Of a stretch of 64,000 bases of DNA, positions 9,370-19,175 are shown in pieces. Under the pieces are notes generated by a model. That model saw only the letters and a list, made by a program, of their open reading frames with translations, did not search any database and was not told the DNA's origin. A program made the translations under genes and the position numbers. Position 1 is the first letter of the stretch. Every line of letters begins with the position of its first letter. Source of the stretch: Pseudomonas sp. v388 (GTDB lineage: Bacteria > Pseudomonadota > Gammaproteobacteria > Pseudomonadales > Pseudomonadaceae); assembly GCF_003935425.1 (NCBI RefSeq), contig NZ_RHQN01000001.1, forward strand, positions 434,001 through 498,000, in the 5' to 3' direction.

Positions 9370-10629
9370 TCACGCCAGGGTGTTTTTCCGCACCTGGCCG
9401 GCCTGCAGAATCAGCGCCAGGCATTCGCCCTGGCCGACCAGGCAATTGATGTCGGTCAGCGGATCGCCATCAACCACCAGCAAGTCGGCCAGCGCACCCT
9501 CGGCGATGCAGCCCAGCTCGCCTTCGCGTTGCAGAATCTGCGCCGCGACACTGGTCGCACTGCGCAAGGCCGCCAGGTTGCCCAGCACTTCGGCGCGAAT
9601 CCGCAACTCATGGCTCTGGTATTCGTGCATCTCGCCCAGCAGATCGGAGCCGTAGCCCATGGGCACGCCGGCATCGGCGTACAACTTCAACGCATTGCGC
9701 CCGGCCAGCCGCACGTCCTCGATCTTGGCGACCGAATCGGCAGGCAAGCCGAAGCGCTCGCCGTACTCAGCCAGCATCTCGTAAGTCACTTGGGTCGGCA
9801 CGGCAAACGCGCCTTTCTCGGCCATCAACTGCGCCGTCTCGGCGTCTACCAGGTTGCCGTGCTCGATGGTGCGCACGCCGCACTCGATAGCGCGGCGAAT
9901 GGCTCGCGCGGTGTAGGCGTGGGCCATGACATAGGTGTTGGCCGCTTCGGCTTCGTCGACGATGGCGCGGATTTCAGCCTCGCTGTACTGAGTGTTGGCG
10001 ATCGGATCGGTCGGCGATGAAACCCCGCCCGAGGCCATGATCTTGATCTGGCTGGCACCCTGTTGCAGTTCCTCACGCACCGCCAGCCGCACGTTGTCGA
10101 CGCCGTCTACCACTCGCGCGATGGCCCCGGCACGAAAGCAGCAGGAACAGGGTTCATTGAGCAGCAACTCGCCACGGGCGCGCATGTCGCCGTGCCCACC
10201 GGTCTGCGACAGCGCCTTGCCCGACGCGAAAATGCGCGGGCCGGGGATCAGCCCCAGTTGAATGGAGCGAGCCAGCGCCCAGTCCGCGCCGCCGGCATCA
10301 CGCACGGTGGTGAAGCCGCGCTGCAACATGGCCGCCAGGATCGGCAGCGCCCGGTACATGGTGATGGCGTTGGGTTGCAGCGCATTGAGACCCAGGTTGG
10401 CATTGGAAGCCAGCACATGCACGTGACAGTCGATCAGCCCCGGCATCAGGGTCATGCCGCCCAGGTCGATAACCTGGGTGTCGGCTTCGCAGCCTTGGGT
10501 GGTCGGCCGTACCGCAACGATACGCTCGCCTTCGATCACCACTTCCTGGCCGGCCACCAGCGCACCGGCTTGCAGGTCCAGCAGGCGCCCGTTGCGCAGG
10601 ATCATTCGCGAAGAATCAGGGGTCGTCAT
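9370..10629 (-). CDS. Metal-dependent amidohydrolase family protein
   Basis: 419 residues of the imidazolonepropionase/Xaa-Pro-dipeptidase-like amidohydrolase group. The composite-domain start ILRNGRLLDLQAG leads to the metal-binding LIDCHVHV motif near residues 66-73. Further metal ligands are likely in QIKIMASGG (Lys near 195), VMAHAYTARAI and RTIEHGNLV (His near 238 and 258) and GYGSDLLGE (Asp near 328). The substrate is unknown, probably a cyclic amide or dipeptide-like compound. It follows the MFS transporter gene with a 4-base overlap, which suggests that the transporter brings in its substrate. Confidence 0.87.
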   Translation of the reverse strand: MTTPDSSRMILRNGRLLDLQAGALVAGQEVVIEGERIVAVRPTTQGCEADTQVIDLGGMTLMPGLIDCHVHVLASNANLGLNALQPNAITMYRALPILAAMLQRGFTTVRDAGGADWALARSIQLGLIPGPRIFASGKALSQTGGHGDMRARGELLLNEPCSCCFRAGAIARVVDGVDNVRLAVREELQQGASQIKIMASGGVSSPTDPIANTQYSEAEIRAIVDEAEAANTYVMAHAYTARAIRRAIECGVRTIEHGNLVDAETAQLMAEKGAFAVPTQVTYEMLAEYGERFGLPADSVAKIEDVRLAGRNALKLYADAGVPMGYGSDLLGEMHEYQSHELRIRAEVLGNLAALRSATSVAAQILQREGELGCIAEGALADLLVVDGDPLTDINCLVGQGECLALILQAGQVRKNTLA

Positions 10630-11951
10630 TGATAAGCTCCAGTCAGGGTACGCCTGATCGCCGGTGCACGGTCACGATAGAGCAGCGCTCCGGTACCGCT
10701 GACCAGCGCAGCGAACATGATGTAGAAAGCGGGGGCGACATTGCTGCCGGTCGAGGCGATCAGCCAGGTGATGGTGAACGTGGCGAAGCCGCCGAAGATA
10801 GTCACCGCGAAGTTGTAGGCCACCGACAACCCGGTGGACAGGACGTGGGTAGGCAGCAATTCGCCGAACGCGGCAAGGATCGAGCCGATGTAGCCGGAGA
10901 TCAGGATGCCCAGCACCAACTCGAACACCAGCAGCGAGAACAGCCCCGGCATCTGGTTGATGAACAGGAACATGGGGTAAGCGCTGCAGAAGATCGCCAG
11001 GGCCGAACCCAGCAGGAAGGGCTTGCGGCCGTAGCGGTCGGCCAGCGCACCCACAATCGGCGTGGCGACAATCAGCACCGCACCGCCCATCATCCCGGCG
11101 CTGAAGCCCATCCACGATGGCAGGCCCAGCACCCGCTGCGCATAGGACGGAATATAGAACAGGATCGCGTAGGTGCACACCGTCCACAGCACCACCAGCG
11201 AGAAGCTGATCAGTGTCTGGCGCGGATAGGTCTTGAGCACTTCGCGCAACGGCGATTCAACCGGCTTGGCCGCGCTGTAGGCCGGGGTTTCGTCGACCCG
11301 GCTGCGAATATAGAAGCCCACAGGCCCGATCAGCGTGCCGATGATGAACGGCACGCGCCAGCCCCAGCTCTCCAGCTGCGCCTGAGTCAGATAGCTGGAC
11401 AAAATCGCGCCCAGCGCCGAGCCGAGCAACACCGCGACGCCGATGCTGGCCTGAATCCAGCTGGAATAGAACGCTTTCTTGCCTTCGGGGGCGTGTTCGG
11501 TGAGAAACGCCGTGGCGCTGCCCATTTCGCCGCCTGCCGAGAAACCCTGCAGCAACCGGGCGAGCACGATCAGCACCGGCGCGAACAGGCCGATCTGCGC
11601 GTAGCTTGGAGTCAGGGCAATGATCAGGGTGCCCAGCGCCATGAGCAGGATGGTCAACGACAGCGCGGCCTTGCGGCCATGCTTGTCGCCGTAGATCCCC
11701 AGGACGATGCCGCCCACCGGGCGCATGAAGAAGCCGACGCCGAAGGTGGCCAGAGCCAGAAGGTAGGACGTCAACTCACTGCCGGTGGGGAAGAACACCT
11801 TGGCGATGATCACCGAAAAGAAGCTGTAGACCGTGAAGTCGAACCACTCCAGGCCGTTGCCGATGACCGTGGCGACGACCGCCCGGCGCGCCTGTGGGTT
11901 GTGCGCAAGGGTGTCGGAGGTACCGGCGGAATATTGTTGTGCAGTGCTCAC
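10626..11951 (-). CDS. MFS transporter, metabolite:H+ symporter (MHS) type
   Basis: About 441 residues, twelve membrane helices. The start RRAVVATVIGNGLEWFDFTVYSFF is typical of the MHS family (ProP, KgtP, shikimate transporter relatives), and GIYGDKHGRKAAL near residues 92-104 is the loop 2-3 signature. I chose the GTG at 11951 because AGGAG lies seven bases upstream; ATGs farther upstream (11966, 11975) lack a ribosome site. It is the first gene of a two-gene operon with the amidohydrolase (4-base overlap), so it probably imports that enzyme's substrate, an organic acid or amide. LysR regulators lie directly upstream on the same strand. Confidence 0.87.
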   Translation of the reverse strand: MSTAQQYSAGTSDTLAHNPQARRAVVATVIGNGLEWFDFTVYSFFSVIIAKVFFPTGSELTSYLLALATFGVGFFMRPVGGIVLGIYGDKHGRKAALSLTILLMALGTLIIALTPSYAQIGLFAPVLIVLARLLQGFSAGGEMGSATAFLTEHAPEGKKAFYSSWIQASIGVAVLLGSALGAILSSYLTQAQLESWGWRVPFIIGTLIGPVGFYIRSRVDETPAYSAAKPVESPLREVLKTYPRQTLISFSLVVLWTVCTYAILFYIPSYAQRVLGLPSWMGFSAGMMGGAVLIVATPIVGALADRYGRKPFLLGSALAIFCSAYPMFLFINQMPGLFSLLVFELVLGILISGYIGSILAAFGELLPTHVLSTGLSVAYNFAVTIFGGFATFTITWLIASTGSNVAPAFYIMFAALVSGTGALLYRDRAPAIRRTLTGAYQ

Positions 11952-12102
11952 ATTCGTCTCCTGCATGCGATACACGCAGGGATCGACCCTGCAGTGAACA
12001 TGGGGGGCAGAGTTGAAAGGGGAAACAGCCTGCGGGTCTGTTGCCCGCTGGACACGACATTAGGGCCTGTAACGAATTTGTGAAAACGCTCTTTACGCAG
12101 AT

Positions 12103-12125
12103 TTGCATGCGCAGGACGCATGCAA
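12103..12125. repeat. Perfect 9-bp inverted repeat (stem-loop)
   Basis: TTGCATGCG, five bases, CGCATGCAA. It lies ten bases beyond the stop of the minus-strand LysR gene and about 150 bases upstream of the MFS gene start. No T-run follows on either strand, so it is not a classical intrinsic terminator; it may be a binding site for a regulator or an RNA 3'-end stabiliser. Confidence 0.5.
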
Positions 12126-12134
12126 GGCCGAGCG

Positions 12135-13031
12135 TTACGCCTCGACCTGCCGGGTCAGCCACTGCTCGAACGCCCGCGCCGCGCGACGCGGGGTCTGGCC
12201 GCTGGGCGTCAACAGGTGATACCCACCCACCGCGCCGACACTGACCTTGCAGGCGGGCACCAGCGCCCCGGACTGCACATGACGGTCGATCATCGGCTGC
12301 CAGCCCAACACCACGCCATGTCCGGCCAGCGCCAGGTCCACCAGCACCGGATAGTGATTGACCGTCATGCGCTGGCGAATCAACGACGCATCCACCCCTT
12401 GGCGGCCGAACCAGTCGTTCCAGGACAGCCACTGCCGTTGGCCGTCTTCGAGCATCAACAGGCAGTGGTCGAGCAATTGCGCTGGCTCCAGCAGTGCGCC
12501 GTGCAGATACCCCGGTGCGCAGTAAGCGCTGACGGATTCGGGAAACAGCAGACGGCTGTCCAGTCCCGGCGGCGACGCTTCACGCAGAAAATACAAGGCC
12601 AGGTCGAATTCGGCACGCACCAGCGAATCCAGGCCGTCCACCACGCGCAGGCGAATGTCCACGCCGGGAAACTCATCGCGATAGCGGCCCAGCAGCGGGC
12701 CGAGCCAAAGCGCCGCGACGCCGCTGGAACAGGCCAGGGTCAATTGCTGTTCGCCGCTGTGGGTGATGACCTGTGCAGTCGCTTCGGCGCACAGAGTCAG
12801 GACCCGGTGGATCTGCTCGGCGTAGATCTGCCCGGCCACCGTCAGATGAATGCGTTTATGCTCCCGGCGAAACAGCGCCCGACCAAGGAACTCTTCCAGC
12901 TGCGCCACCTGCCGGCTGATGGCGCTCTGGGTCAGGTGCAGCTCGCTGGCGGCACGGGTGAAACTGCCATGCCGCACAGTGGCTTCAAAGGCAATGAGGT
13001 TCTGCAACGGCGGCAGCGGTTCGATGCGCAT
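12135..13031 (-). CDS. LysR-family transcriptional regulator (GcvA-like)
   Basis: 298 residues from the ATG at 13031 (MRIEPLPPLQNLIAFEATVRH; GGAG five bases upstream); the longer frame beginning at 13094 has no ribosome site and would overlap the gene before it. The winged HTH has the GSFTRAASELHLTQSAISRQ helix (shown in part: AASELHLTQSAISRQV) near residues 24-45, the GcvA-like subgroup pattern. The rest is the two-lobe ligand-binding domain. It is the second of two tandem LysR genes separated by 11 bases and lies upstream of the MFS/amidohydrolase operon, which it may control. Confidence 0.87.
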   Translation of the reverse strand: MRIEPLPPLQNLIAFEATVRHGSFTRAASELHLTQSAISRQVAQLEEFLGRALFRREHKRIHLTVAGQIYAEQIHRVLTLCAEATAQVITHSGEQQLTLACSSGVAALWLGPLLGRYRDEFPGVDIRLRVVDGLDSLVRAEFDLALYFLREASPPGLDSRLLFPESVSAYCAPGYLHGALLEPAQLLDHCLLMLEDGQRQWLSWNDWFGRQGVDASLIRQRMTVNHYPVLVDLALAGHGVVLGWQPMIDRHVQSGALVPACKVSVGAVGGYHLLTPSGQTPRRAARAFEQWLTRQVEA

Positions 13032-13042
13032 GGCGACTCCAG

Positions 13043-13948
13043 TCAGGCAGCGTCGGGGAAGGGCGTGGACATCAGCCAGTCTCGAAAGACACACAATGAC
13101 GGCAGGTTCTGAAAGCGCGTGGCGTACGCCAGGTAGTAATCACGGCCGCTGTCCATGGGTTCGAACAGGGTCACCAGTTCGCCGCTGTCGATTTCGTCCT
13201 GCACCAGGATGCGCGGCACCAGCGCGATACCGATCCCCGCCGCGACGGCCTGGATCAAATGCGAGGTCAGCTCGAAGCTGGGGCCGGGGCGCATCACATG
13301 GTGGTCCAGCCGATAGCGATCGAACCAGTCGGACCATGCGCTGGGTCGTGACACCACACTCAGCAACGAATGCAGGGCGACCTGTTCGGGGGTCATGGCG
13401 GCATGGTGGGGCAGCGCTGCGGGGCTGGCGATGACGACCAGCTTTTCGTTGACCAGCCGGTGGGCGATGTAACCGGGCCAGTTGCCGCTGCCTGTACAAA
13501 TGATCGCATTCATCTCGCCGGCTGCGGGTGTGAGGTCGGCATGCATGATTCGCGAATGGATATGCACCACATACCCCGGATGGCGGGCGTAGAAGTCATG
13601 CATGCGTGGCAGCAGCAGCTTGGAACCGAAGGTGGGCAACACCGCTAGATGGAGCATGCCGCCTTCTGATTTGTGAGCGATGGTCTTGAGCGTGGCGCTA
13701 CGAATCCGGCCCAGCGCGGCCGCCAGCTCATGTTGGTACAGTGCGCCTGCGGTGGTCAGCTCGATACGCCGGCCGTCGCGTTTGAACAACTCGACATCCA
13801 ATTGCGCTTCCAACGCCTGCACCTGGCGGCTGACCGCGCTCTGAGTCAGGGCCAGCTCGTCGGCGGCCTTGGTGAAACTGCCGTGGCGGGCCGCGGCCTC
13901 AAAAGCGATCAGCAATGACATGGAAGGGGTAAGGCGTCTTGGATTCAT
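13043..13948 (-). CDS. LysR-family transcriptional regulator (GcvA-like)
   Basis: 301 residues. HTH at about 8-65 with the ADELALTQSAVSRQVQAL recognition segment; effector-binding domain from about 92. It is close in organisation to its downstream neighbour (both have GSFT.AA.EL.LTQSA.SRQV), so the pair looks like an old tandem duplication. The stop lies 11 bases before the start of the next LysR gene, which indicates one transcript. The gene is divergent from the large FAD/Fe-S protein gene at 14127, with the shared promoter region 13949-14126; that divergent gene is the most likely target. Confidence 0.87.
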   Translation of the reverse strand: MNPRRLTPSMSLLIAFEAAARHGSFTKAADELALTQSAVSRQVQALEAQLDVELFKRDGRRIELTTAGALYQHELAAALGRIRSATLKTIAHKSEGGMLHLAVLPTFGSKLLLPRMHDFYARHPGYVVHIHSRIMHADLTPAAGEMNAIICTGSGNWPGYIAHRLVNEKLVVIASPAALPHHAAMTPEQVALHSLLSVVSRPSAWSDWFDRYRLDHHVMRPGPSFELTSHLIQAVAAGIGIALVPRILVQDEIDSGELVTLFEPMDSGRDYYLAYATRFQNLPSLCVFRDWLMSTPFPDAA

Positions 13949-14126
13949 TCATAAAACTCATGCAAAAACGGCAGCTTTTACGTTTGTGCCGGGCGGTATA
14001 AGGCCCGAAAATCCGCACAACCGTTGCTACCTTCAATGACAGTCACGATTTTTCGGCGCGAGTCAAAGCATACGTGTTCTGCATATAAAAAGCCTGGGTT
14101 TGCCACCCGGCTATAAGGAAACCGCC

Positions 14127-17100
14127 ATGATTGCCCTCCTTAAACCCACCACTGAACCGGCCGATCAGTACGACCGTTTTCTCGACGCTCTGGTGCAGGA
14201 GGGCTTCGAAGGCGAAGTCGCCCGTGATCTGGGTTCGCGAACCGTACTGGCCACCGATAACTCGATCTACCAGCGTTTGCCCCAGGCCGCGGTGTTTCCC
14301 ACCGGCAGCCATGACGTGGCAATCCTCGCCCGGCTGGCGGCACTGCCTGCGTACAAACAGGTGGTCCTGACTCCGCGCGGCGGTGGCACCGGCACCAACG
14401 GCCAGTCGTTGACCGACGGCCTGGTGGTGGACCTGTCCCGGCACATGAACCGGATTCTGGAAATCAACGTCGAAGAGCGCTGGGTGCGGGTGCAAACCGG
14501 CGTGGTCAAGGACCAGCTCAACGCCGCGCTCAAGCCACACGGCCTGTTTTTCGCGCCGGAACTGTCCACCTCCAACCGTGCCACCATCGGCGGCATGATC
14601 AACACCGACGCCAGCGGGCAGGGCAGTTGCACCTACGGCAAGACTCGCGATCACGTACTGGAACTGTCCACCGTGCTGCTCGGCGGTGGCTATATACACA
14701 GCCATGCGCTGAGTAGCGAGCAGTTGGTCAGCGAACAGGCTCGGGCAGATCGCGCCGGCGGGGTTTATCGCTGCGCCCGTGAGATTGCCGACGACCAGGC
14801 GCAACTGATCAAGGACACCTTCCCGCCGCTCAACCGCTGCCTGACCGGCTATGACCTGGCGCATCTGCGCGAGAGCGACGGCCGCTTCAACCTCAACAGC
14901 GTGCTGTGCGGTTCGGAAGGCTCCCTGGGCTTTATCGTTGAAGCCAAACTCAATGTGCTGCCGATTCCCCGACATTCGATTCTGGTCAACGTGCGCTACG
15001 CGGGCTTCATGGATGCGCTGCGCGACGCCAAGGCGTTGATGGCACACAAACCGCTGTCCATTGAAACCGTGGACTCCAAGGTGTTGATGCTGGCCATGCA
15101 GGACATCGTCTGGCACGGCGTGGCCGAGTATTTCCCCCAAGACCCGCAGACCCCGACGCTGGGTATCAACCTGATCGAATTCAGCGGCGATGAACAGAGC
15201 GAAGTGGAAGCGCGGGTACACGCCTTCGTCGAACATTTGCAGGCCGACACTTCGGTGGTGCGCCTGGGCCATACGCTGGCGACCGGCAGCGCGGCGGTGA
15301 ACCGGGTCTACGCCATGCGCAAGCGCTCGGTGGGTTTGCTGGGCAACGTCAAGGGCGAGGCGCGTCCGCAGCCGTTCGTGGAAGACACCGCCGTGCCGCC
15401 GGAAAACCTGGCCGATTACATCCAGGAATTCCGTGCATTGCTCGACGGCTACGGCCTGCAATACGGCATGTTTGGCCATGTAGACGCGGGCGTACTGCAC
15501 GTGCGCCCGATCCTGGACATGAAAGACCCGGCCCAGGCTGCACTGATCCGGCCGATCTCCGACGCGGTGGCGGCGTTGACCCGTAAATACGGCGGCCTGC
15601 TGTGGGGCGAGCACGGCAAGGGTTTGCGTTCGCAATACGTGCCCGAGTACTTCGGCGAGCTGTATCCGGCGTTGCAGGCACTCAAAGCGGCATGCGATCC
15701 GTTCAACCAGCTCAACCCCGGCAAGATTGCCACCCCGGCGTCCGTGCCGTCGGCACACTTGACGCTGGTGGATGAAGTCACCCTGCGTGGCGACCTGGAC
15801 CGGACCATCGACGAGCGAGTCTGGAACAGTTACGACAGCGCACTGCATTGCAATGGCAACGGCGCCTGTTACAACTACGATCCTGACGACGCCATGTGCC
15901 CGTCGTGGAAAGCCACCCGCAATCGTATCCACTCACCCAAGGGCCGGGCGTCGCTGGTGCGGGAATGGCTGCGCCTGCAAGGCGAACAGAATGTCGATGT
16001 GCTGACCGCCAGCGCCAGGGCACGCTCGGCCAATGTGCTGAAGAGCCTGGCGGAAAAAACCGTCAATAGCGTGGCCCGCGTGACAGGCCAGAAAGACTTC
16101 TCCCACGAAGTGTATGACGCCATGGCCGGTTGTTTGGCGTGCAAATCCTGCGCGGGGCAATGCCCGGTGAAGGTCAACGTGCCGGAATTTCGCTCGCGGT
16201 TCCTGGAGCTGTACCACAGCCGCTACCTGCGTCCGCTGAAGGATTACCTGATCGGCTCGCTGGAATTCAGCATTCCGTATCTGGCCCGTTTCCCTCGCGT
16301 CTACAACACGGTGATGAGCGCGGCGCCGGTGCGTTACCTGTTGGAACATGTGGCCGGGATGGTTGATAGCCCGCTGCTGAGCATGACTGATTTCCGTGCC
16401 GCCTGCGCTCGCTGGAATGTGGGCATTGCCACGCCGCAGCGCCTTGCCGCGTTGAGTGCCGAAGAGCGTAAACGTACCGTGGTGTTGGTGCAGGATGCCT
16501 TCACCCGCTATTTCGAAACGCCGCTGGCTGCCGATTGGCTTGAGCTGATTTCGCGCCTGGGTTATCAGATCTACCTCGCGCCATTTGCCCCCAACGGCAA
16601 GCCGCTCCAGGTTCAGGGATTCCTGGCTGCATTCGAGAAAGCCGCGCTGTTCAACAGCCGGTCACTTCGCAAGCTGCAGGCCAGCGGCATCCCATTGGTG
16701 GGCCTGGACCCTGCGATGACGCTGGTGTATCGCCAGGAGTACAGCAAAGTATTGGGCAGCGAAGACGTGCCCACCGTGATGCTGCCTCAGGAATGGCTGG
16801 CGACAGAGCAGGAAGACAGCGCACCGCAACCGTCAGATGAAACCTGGTACTTCCTGCCGCATTGCACCGAGAAGACTAACGAACCGGGCAGCGTCGGCCT
16901 GTGGCAGAAGGTATTCGCCCGCATGGGAATGAAACTGGAAGTGCTGGCCAGCGGCTGCTGCGGCATGTCCGGGACCTACGGTCATGAGACCCGCAACGTC
17001 GCGACCTCGACCACCATTTACCGCCAGTCCTGGCAGCCGCTGGTGGCGCGCTATGGCGGCGATGAGCGTCTGCTGGCCGACGGCTATTCGTGCCGTAGCC

Positions 17101-17174
17101 AGGTCAAGCGCCAGGACGGCAAGCAGATGCGGCATCCGTTGCAGATTCTTCTGGAGAAGTTGCGGGCGGCCTGA
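14127..17174 (+). CDS. FAD-binding/4Fe-4S oxidoreductase, YdiJ-like D-2-hydroxyglutarate dehydrogenase type
   Basis: 1015 residues from the ATG at 14127 (AAGGAA six bases upstream). The N-terminal PCMH-type FAD domain shows LTPRGGGTGTNGQSLTDG near residues 81-98 and the FAD-oxidase C-terminal domain follows to about 540. The middle has CNGNGACYNYDPDDAMCPSW near 573-592 and a ferredoxin-like CLACKSCAGQCPVKV motif near 669-683, so it binds at least one 4Fe-4S cluster. The C-terminal part has CCG-type segments (PHCTEKTN; ASGCCGMSGTYGHE) typical of GlpC/heterodisulfide-reductase-like domains. The layout and length match E. coli YdiJ, which oxidises D-2-hydroxyglutarate. It is divergent from the LysR gene at 13043. 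Confidence 0.87.
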   Translation: MIALLKPTTEPADQYDRFLDALVQEGFEGEVARDLGSRTVLATDNSIYQRLPQAAVFPTGSHDVAILARLAALPAYKQVVLTPRGGGTGTNGQSLTDGLVVDLSRHMNRILEINVEERWVRVQTGVVKDQLNAALKPHGLFFAPELSTSNRATIGGMINTDASGQGSCTYGKTRDHVLELSTVLLGGGYIHSHALSSEQLVSEQARADRAGGVYRCAREIADDQAQLIKDTFPPLNRCLTGYDLAHLRESDGRFNLNSVLCGSEGSLGFIVEAKLNVLPIPRHSILVNVRYAGFMDALRDAKALMAHKPLSIETVDSKVLMLAMQDIVWHGVAEYFPQDPQTPTLGINLIEFSGDEQSEVEARVHAFVEHLQADTSVVRLGHTLATGSAAVNRVYAMRKRSVGLLGNVKGEARPQPFVEDTAVPPENLADYIQEFRALLDGYGLQYGMFGHVDAGVLHVRPILDMKDPAQAALIRPISDAVAALTRKYGGLLWGEHGKGLRSQYVPEYFGELYPALQALKAACDPFNQLNPGKIATPASVPSAHLTLVDEVTLRGDLDRTIDERVWNSYDSALHCNGNGACYNYDPDDAMCPSWKATRNRIHSPKGRASLVREWLRLQGEQNVDVLTASARARSANVLKSLAEKTVNSVARVTGQKDFSHEVYDAMAGCLACKSCAGQCPVKVNVPEFRSRFLELYHSRYLRPLKDYLIGSLEFSIPYLARFPRVYNTVMSAAPVRYLLEHVAGMVDSPLLSMTDFRAACARWNVGIATPQRLAALSAEERKRTVVLVQDAFTRYFETPLAADWLELISRLGYQIYLAPFAPNGKPLQVQGFLAAFEKAALFNSRSLRKLQASGIPLVGLDPAMTLVYRQEYSKVLGSEDVPTVMLPQEWLATEQEDSAPQPSDETWYFLPHCTEKTNEPGSVGLWQKVFARMGMKLEVLASGCCGMSGTYGHETRNVATSTTIYRQSWQPLVARYGGDERLLADGYSCRSQVKRQDGKQMRHPLQILLEKLRAA

Positions 17175-17292
17175 TGCCGCGGTAAATCGTGCAAGCACTC
17201 AGGATTTCCTGGATAACGCATCCCGGCCCGGCCCGCCTAATCTGATTCCACGCCCCGAACGGCGGGGACTCAATCGGAACAGGAGCCGGACC

Positions 17293-18042
17293 ATGCAAAC
17301 GATCCAACAAGGCATTCAAGGCAAAGTCATCGCCATCACCGGTGCCAGCAGCGGCATCGGTGAAGCGACGGCGAGGTTACTGGCGCAAAAGGGCGCTCGC
17401 GTCGTACTCGGGGCGCGCCGTACCGAGCGTCTGGAAGCGCTGGTCAGCGAGTTGCGCGAAGCCGGCGGCGTCGCCGATTTTCGGGCGCTGGATGTGACCG
17501 ATGTCGCCGATATGCAGGCCTTCATTGATTTCACCGTCGCAACCCACGGGTGTGTCGACGTGCTGGTCAATAATGCCGGCGTCATGCCGCTTTCCCGACT
17601 CGATGCGCTAAGGGTGCAAGAGTGGAACCGGATGATCGACGTGAACATTCGCGGCGTGCTGCACGGTATCGCGGCTGCGTTGCCGCTGATGCAGGCGCGA
17701 CGCTCTGGGCAGTTCATCAATATTTCTTCCATCGGCGCCTACGCCGTGAGCCCGACGGCTGCGGTGTACTGCGCCACCAAGTTCGCGGTGCGGGCGATTT
17801 CCGAAGGTTTGCGCCAGGAAGTCGGCGGCGATATCCGCGTGACCACCATCGCGCCGGGCGTGACCGAGTCGGAACTGGCCGAAAGCATTTCCGATGAAGG
17901 CGGGCGCAACGAAATGCGCGAGTTCCGGCGCATCGCCATACCCGCCACAGCCATCGCCCGCGCCATCGCCTACGCAGTGGAACAGCCGGCCGATGTGGAC
18001 GTCAGCGAACTGATCGTGCGGCCGACGGCCAGTCCTTACTAG
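17293..18042 (+). CDS. SDR family NAD(P)-dependent oxidoreductase
   Basis: 249 residues, a classical short-chain dehydrogenase. The cofactor-binding GASSGIGEAT is at about residues 18-27, NNAG near 95-98, the active serine in ISSIGAY near 147 and the YCATK catalytic Tyr-Lys near 161-165. The start at 17293 has AGGAG seven bases upstream; longer frames run into the preceding gene. The sequence resembles the YdfG/serine-dehydrogenase-like subgroup, but the substrate cannot be stated. It may be transcribed with the YdiJ-like gene 118 bases upstream. Confidence 0.9.
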   Translation: MQTIQQGIQGKVIAITGASSGIGEATARLLAQKGARVVLGARRTERLEALVSELREAGGVADFRALDVTDVADMQAFIDFTVATHGCVDVLVNNAGVMPLSRLDALRVQEWNRMIDVNIRGVLHGIAAALPLMQARRSGQFINISSIGAYAVSPTAAVYCATKFAVRAISEGLRQEVGGDIRVTTIAPGVTESELAESISDEGGRNEMREFRRIAIPATAIARAIAYAVEQPADVDVSELIVRPTASPY

Positions 18043-18066
18043 TCGCGAATCTGTTCCGGCGTCTTG

Positions 18067-18216
18067 ATCGCCGCCCGCAGGCTCCTGCGGATCAAGGGCC
18101 TGGGTCGACCGTGGGAGCGAGCTTGCTCGCGAAGAGACCGGTGCATACACACCAAGGCGTCGCCTGAAACGTCGCTTTCGCCAGCAAGACAAATCGCCGC
18201 CCGCAGGCTCCTGCGG
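18067..18216. repeat. Intergenic repeat cluster (REPIN-like)
   Basis: Two identical 24-base direct repeats (ATCGCCGCCCGCAGGCTCC then TGCGG) at 18067-18090 and 18193-18216 flank a GTGGGAGCGAGCTTGCTCGC element at 18111-18130, whose GCGAGC-TT-GCTCGC part folds on itself. These are standard Pseudomonas intergenic palindromic repeats between the convergent SDR and response-regulator genes. Confidence 0.7.
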
Positions 18217-18244
18217 GAGAACGGCCTGCCGTGGACAAGCCCCG

Positions 18245-18919
18245 TTATCCAGGCCCCAGCATTCTGTAACCGACACCATGAATGGTATGCAGCAAAGGAA
18301 TTTCAAACGGCTTATCGATGGTTTTGCGCAGCATGTACATACTGGTCCGCAGAATGTCCGAGTCCGGGACGTTGTCGCCCCAGATAGCTCGTTCAAGATC
18401 CTTGCGCTTAACCACGGCAGGGCTTCTGCGCATCAGCAACTCCAGCAGGGTCAGGGTGGTGGGGTTCAGGCGCAGCAAAGCCCCTGCGCGCCTGACTTCC
18501 AGTGAATTCAGATCGTAGGTCAGATCGTGTATCTGAAGCACATGGGTCTTGAGGCCGGTAAAGCGTCGTGTCACCGATTCGACGCGGGCCAGCAACTCCG
18601 AGAGGGCGAACGGCTTGACGATATAGTCGTCTGCGCCGACCTCGAAACCGATAAGCCGATCACTTAACTCATCCCGGGCGGTCAACATCAGTATTGGCGC
18701 TTTATGCCGACTTTTCTCCCGCAGGTTACTGCAGACTTTGAGACCGTCCATGCCGGGCAGCATGATATCCAGAATGATTGCATCAAAGTTTCCCGTATCG
18801 GCAAGATGCAGTCCTGTTACGCCATCCATGGCAGTCGTTACGTCACACCCTTTAAGTATGAAATATTCCGAAATGTTGGCCAGAATATCTTTATGGTCTT
18901 CAATCACAAGCACGCGCAT
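18245..18919 (-). CDS. OmpR-family response regulator
   Basis: 224 residues from the ATG at 18919 (MRVLVIEDH; AAGGA seven bases upstream); the frame extends nine codons farther without a ribosome site. The receiver domain has the acidic pocket (VLVIEDH), the phospho-acceptor Asp in ILDIMLPGMDG (about residue 51) and the conserved Lys in YIVKPF (about 101). The C-terminal winged helix ends with HTIHGVGYRM. It lies downstream of the phosphoethanolamine transferase gene on the same strand, 256 bases away. No histidine kinase gene is near, which is unusual for this family. Confidence 0.9.
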   Translation of the reverse strand: MRVLVIEDHKDILANISEYFILKGCDVTTAMDGVTGLHLADTGNFDAIILDIMLPGMDGLKVCSNLREKSRHKAPILMLTARDELSDRLIGFEVGADDYIVKPFALSELLARVESVTRRFTGLKTHVLQIHDLTYDLNSLEVRRAGALLRLNPTTLTLLELLMRRSPAVVKRKDLERAIWGDNVPDSDILRTSMYMLRKTIDKPFEIPLLHTIHGVGYRMLGPG

Positions 18920-19175
18920 CAAGCGATCCTTAATGGTTTGCATCACTCAGAATTCGGCCAGCCCTTAACTAAGGGCTATTCCAGGATTCCGTACTTCGCC
19001 ATTCGTCTTCAGTGGGAAAAGAGTTCCGGCAGCCAGAAATCCGCAAGGGCTGGAAAGAAGACACCGCAATGCCTGGCCACTGCTGCCTGGTGCGCAAAGT
19101 TACCGTGGTAAAGGTCAAGCTTTGGTGAAAACACAGTCAAAACTTTCTTCGCCGTGTACTCAGGTATGGAGTGTG

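Noticed and set aside
10629-12083. Plus-strand frame (484 codons) opposite the MHS transporter
   Set aside because: Its translation is dominated by Arg, His, Gln, Glu and Asp runs typical of antisense high-GC DNA; the minus strand encodes a standard membrane transporter.
12103-12125. Hairpin as intrinsic terminator of the LysR gene
   Set aside because: The stem is perfect but no T-run follows on either strand, so it is listed only as an inverted repeat.
14043-15932. Long minus-strand frame (629 codons) opposite the YdiJ-like gene
   Set aside because: It is a shadow of the high-GC coding strand: no ribosome site, no domain, low-complexity translation, while the plus frame has clear FAD and Fe-S motifs.
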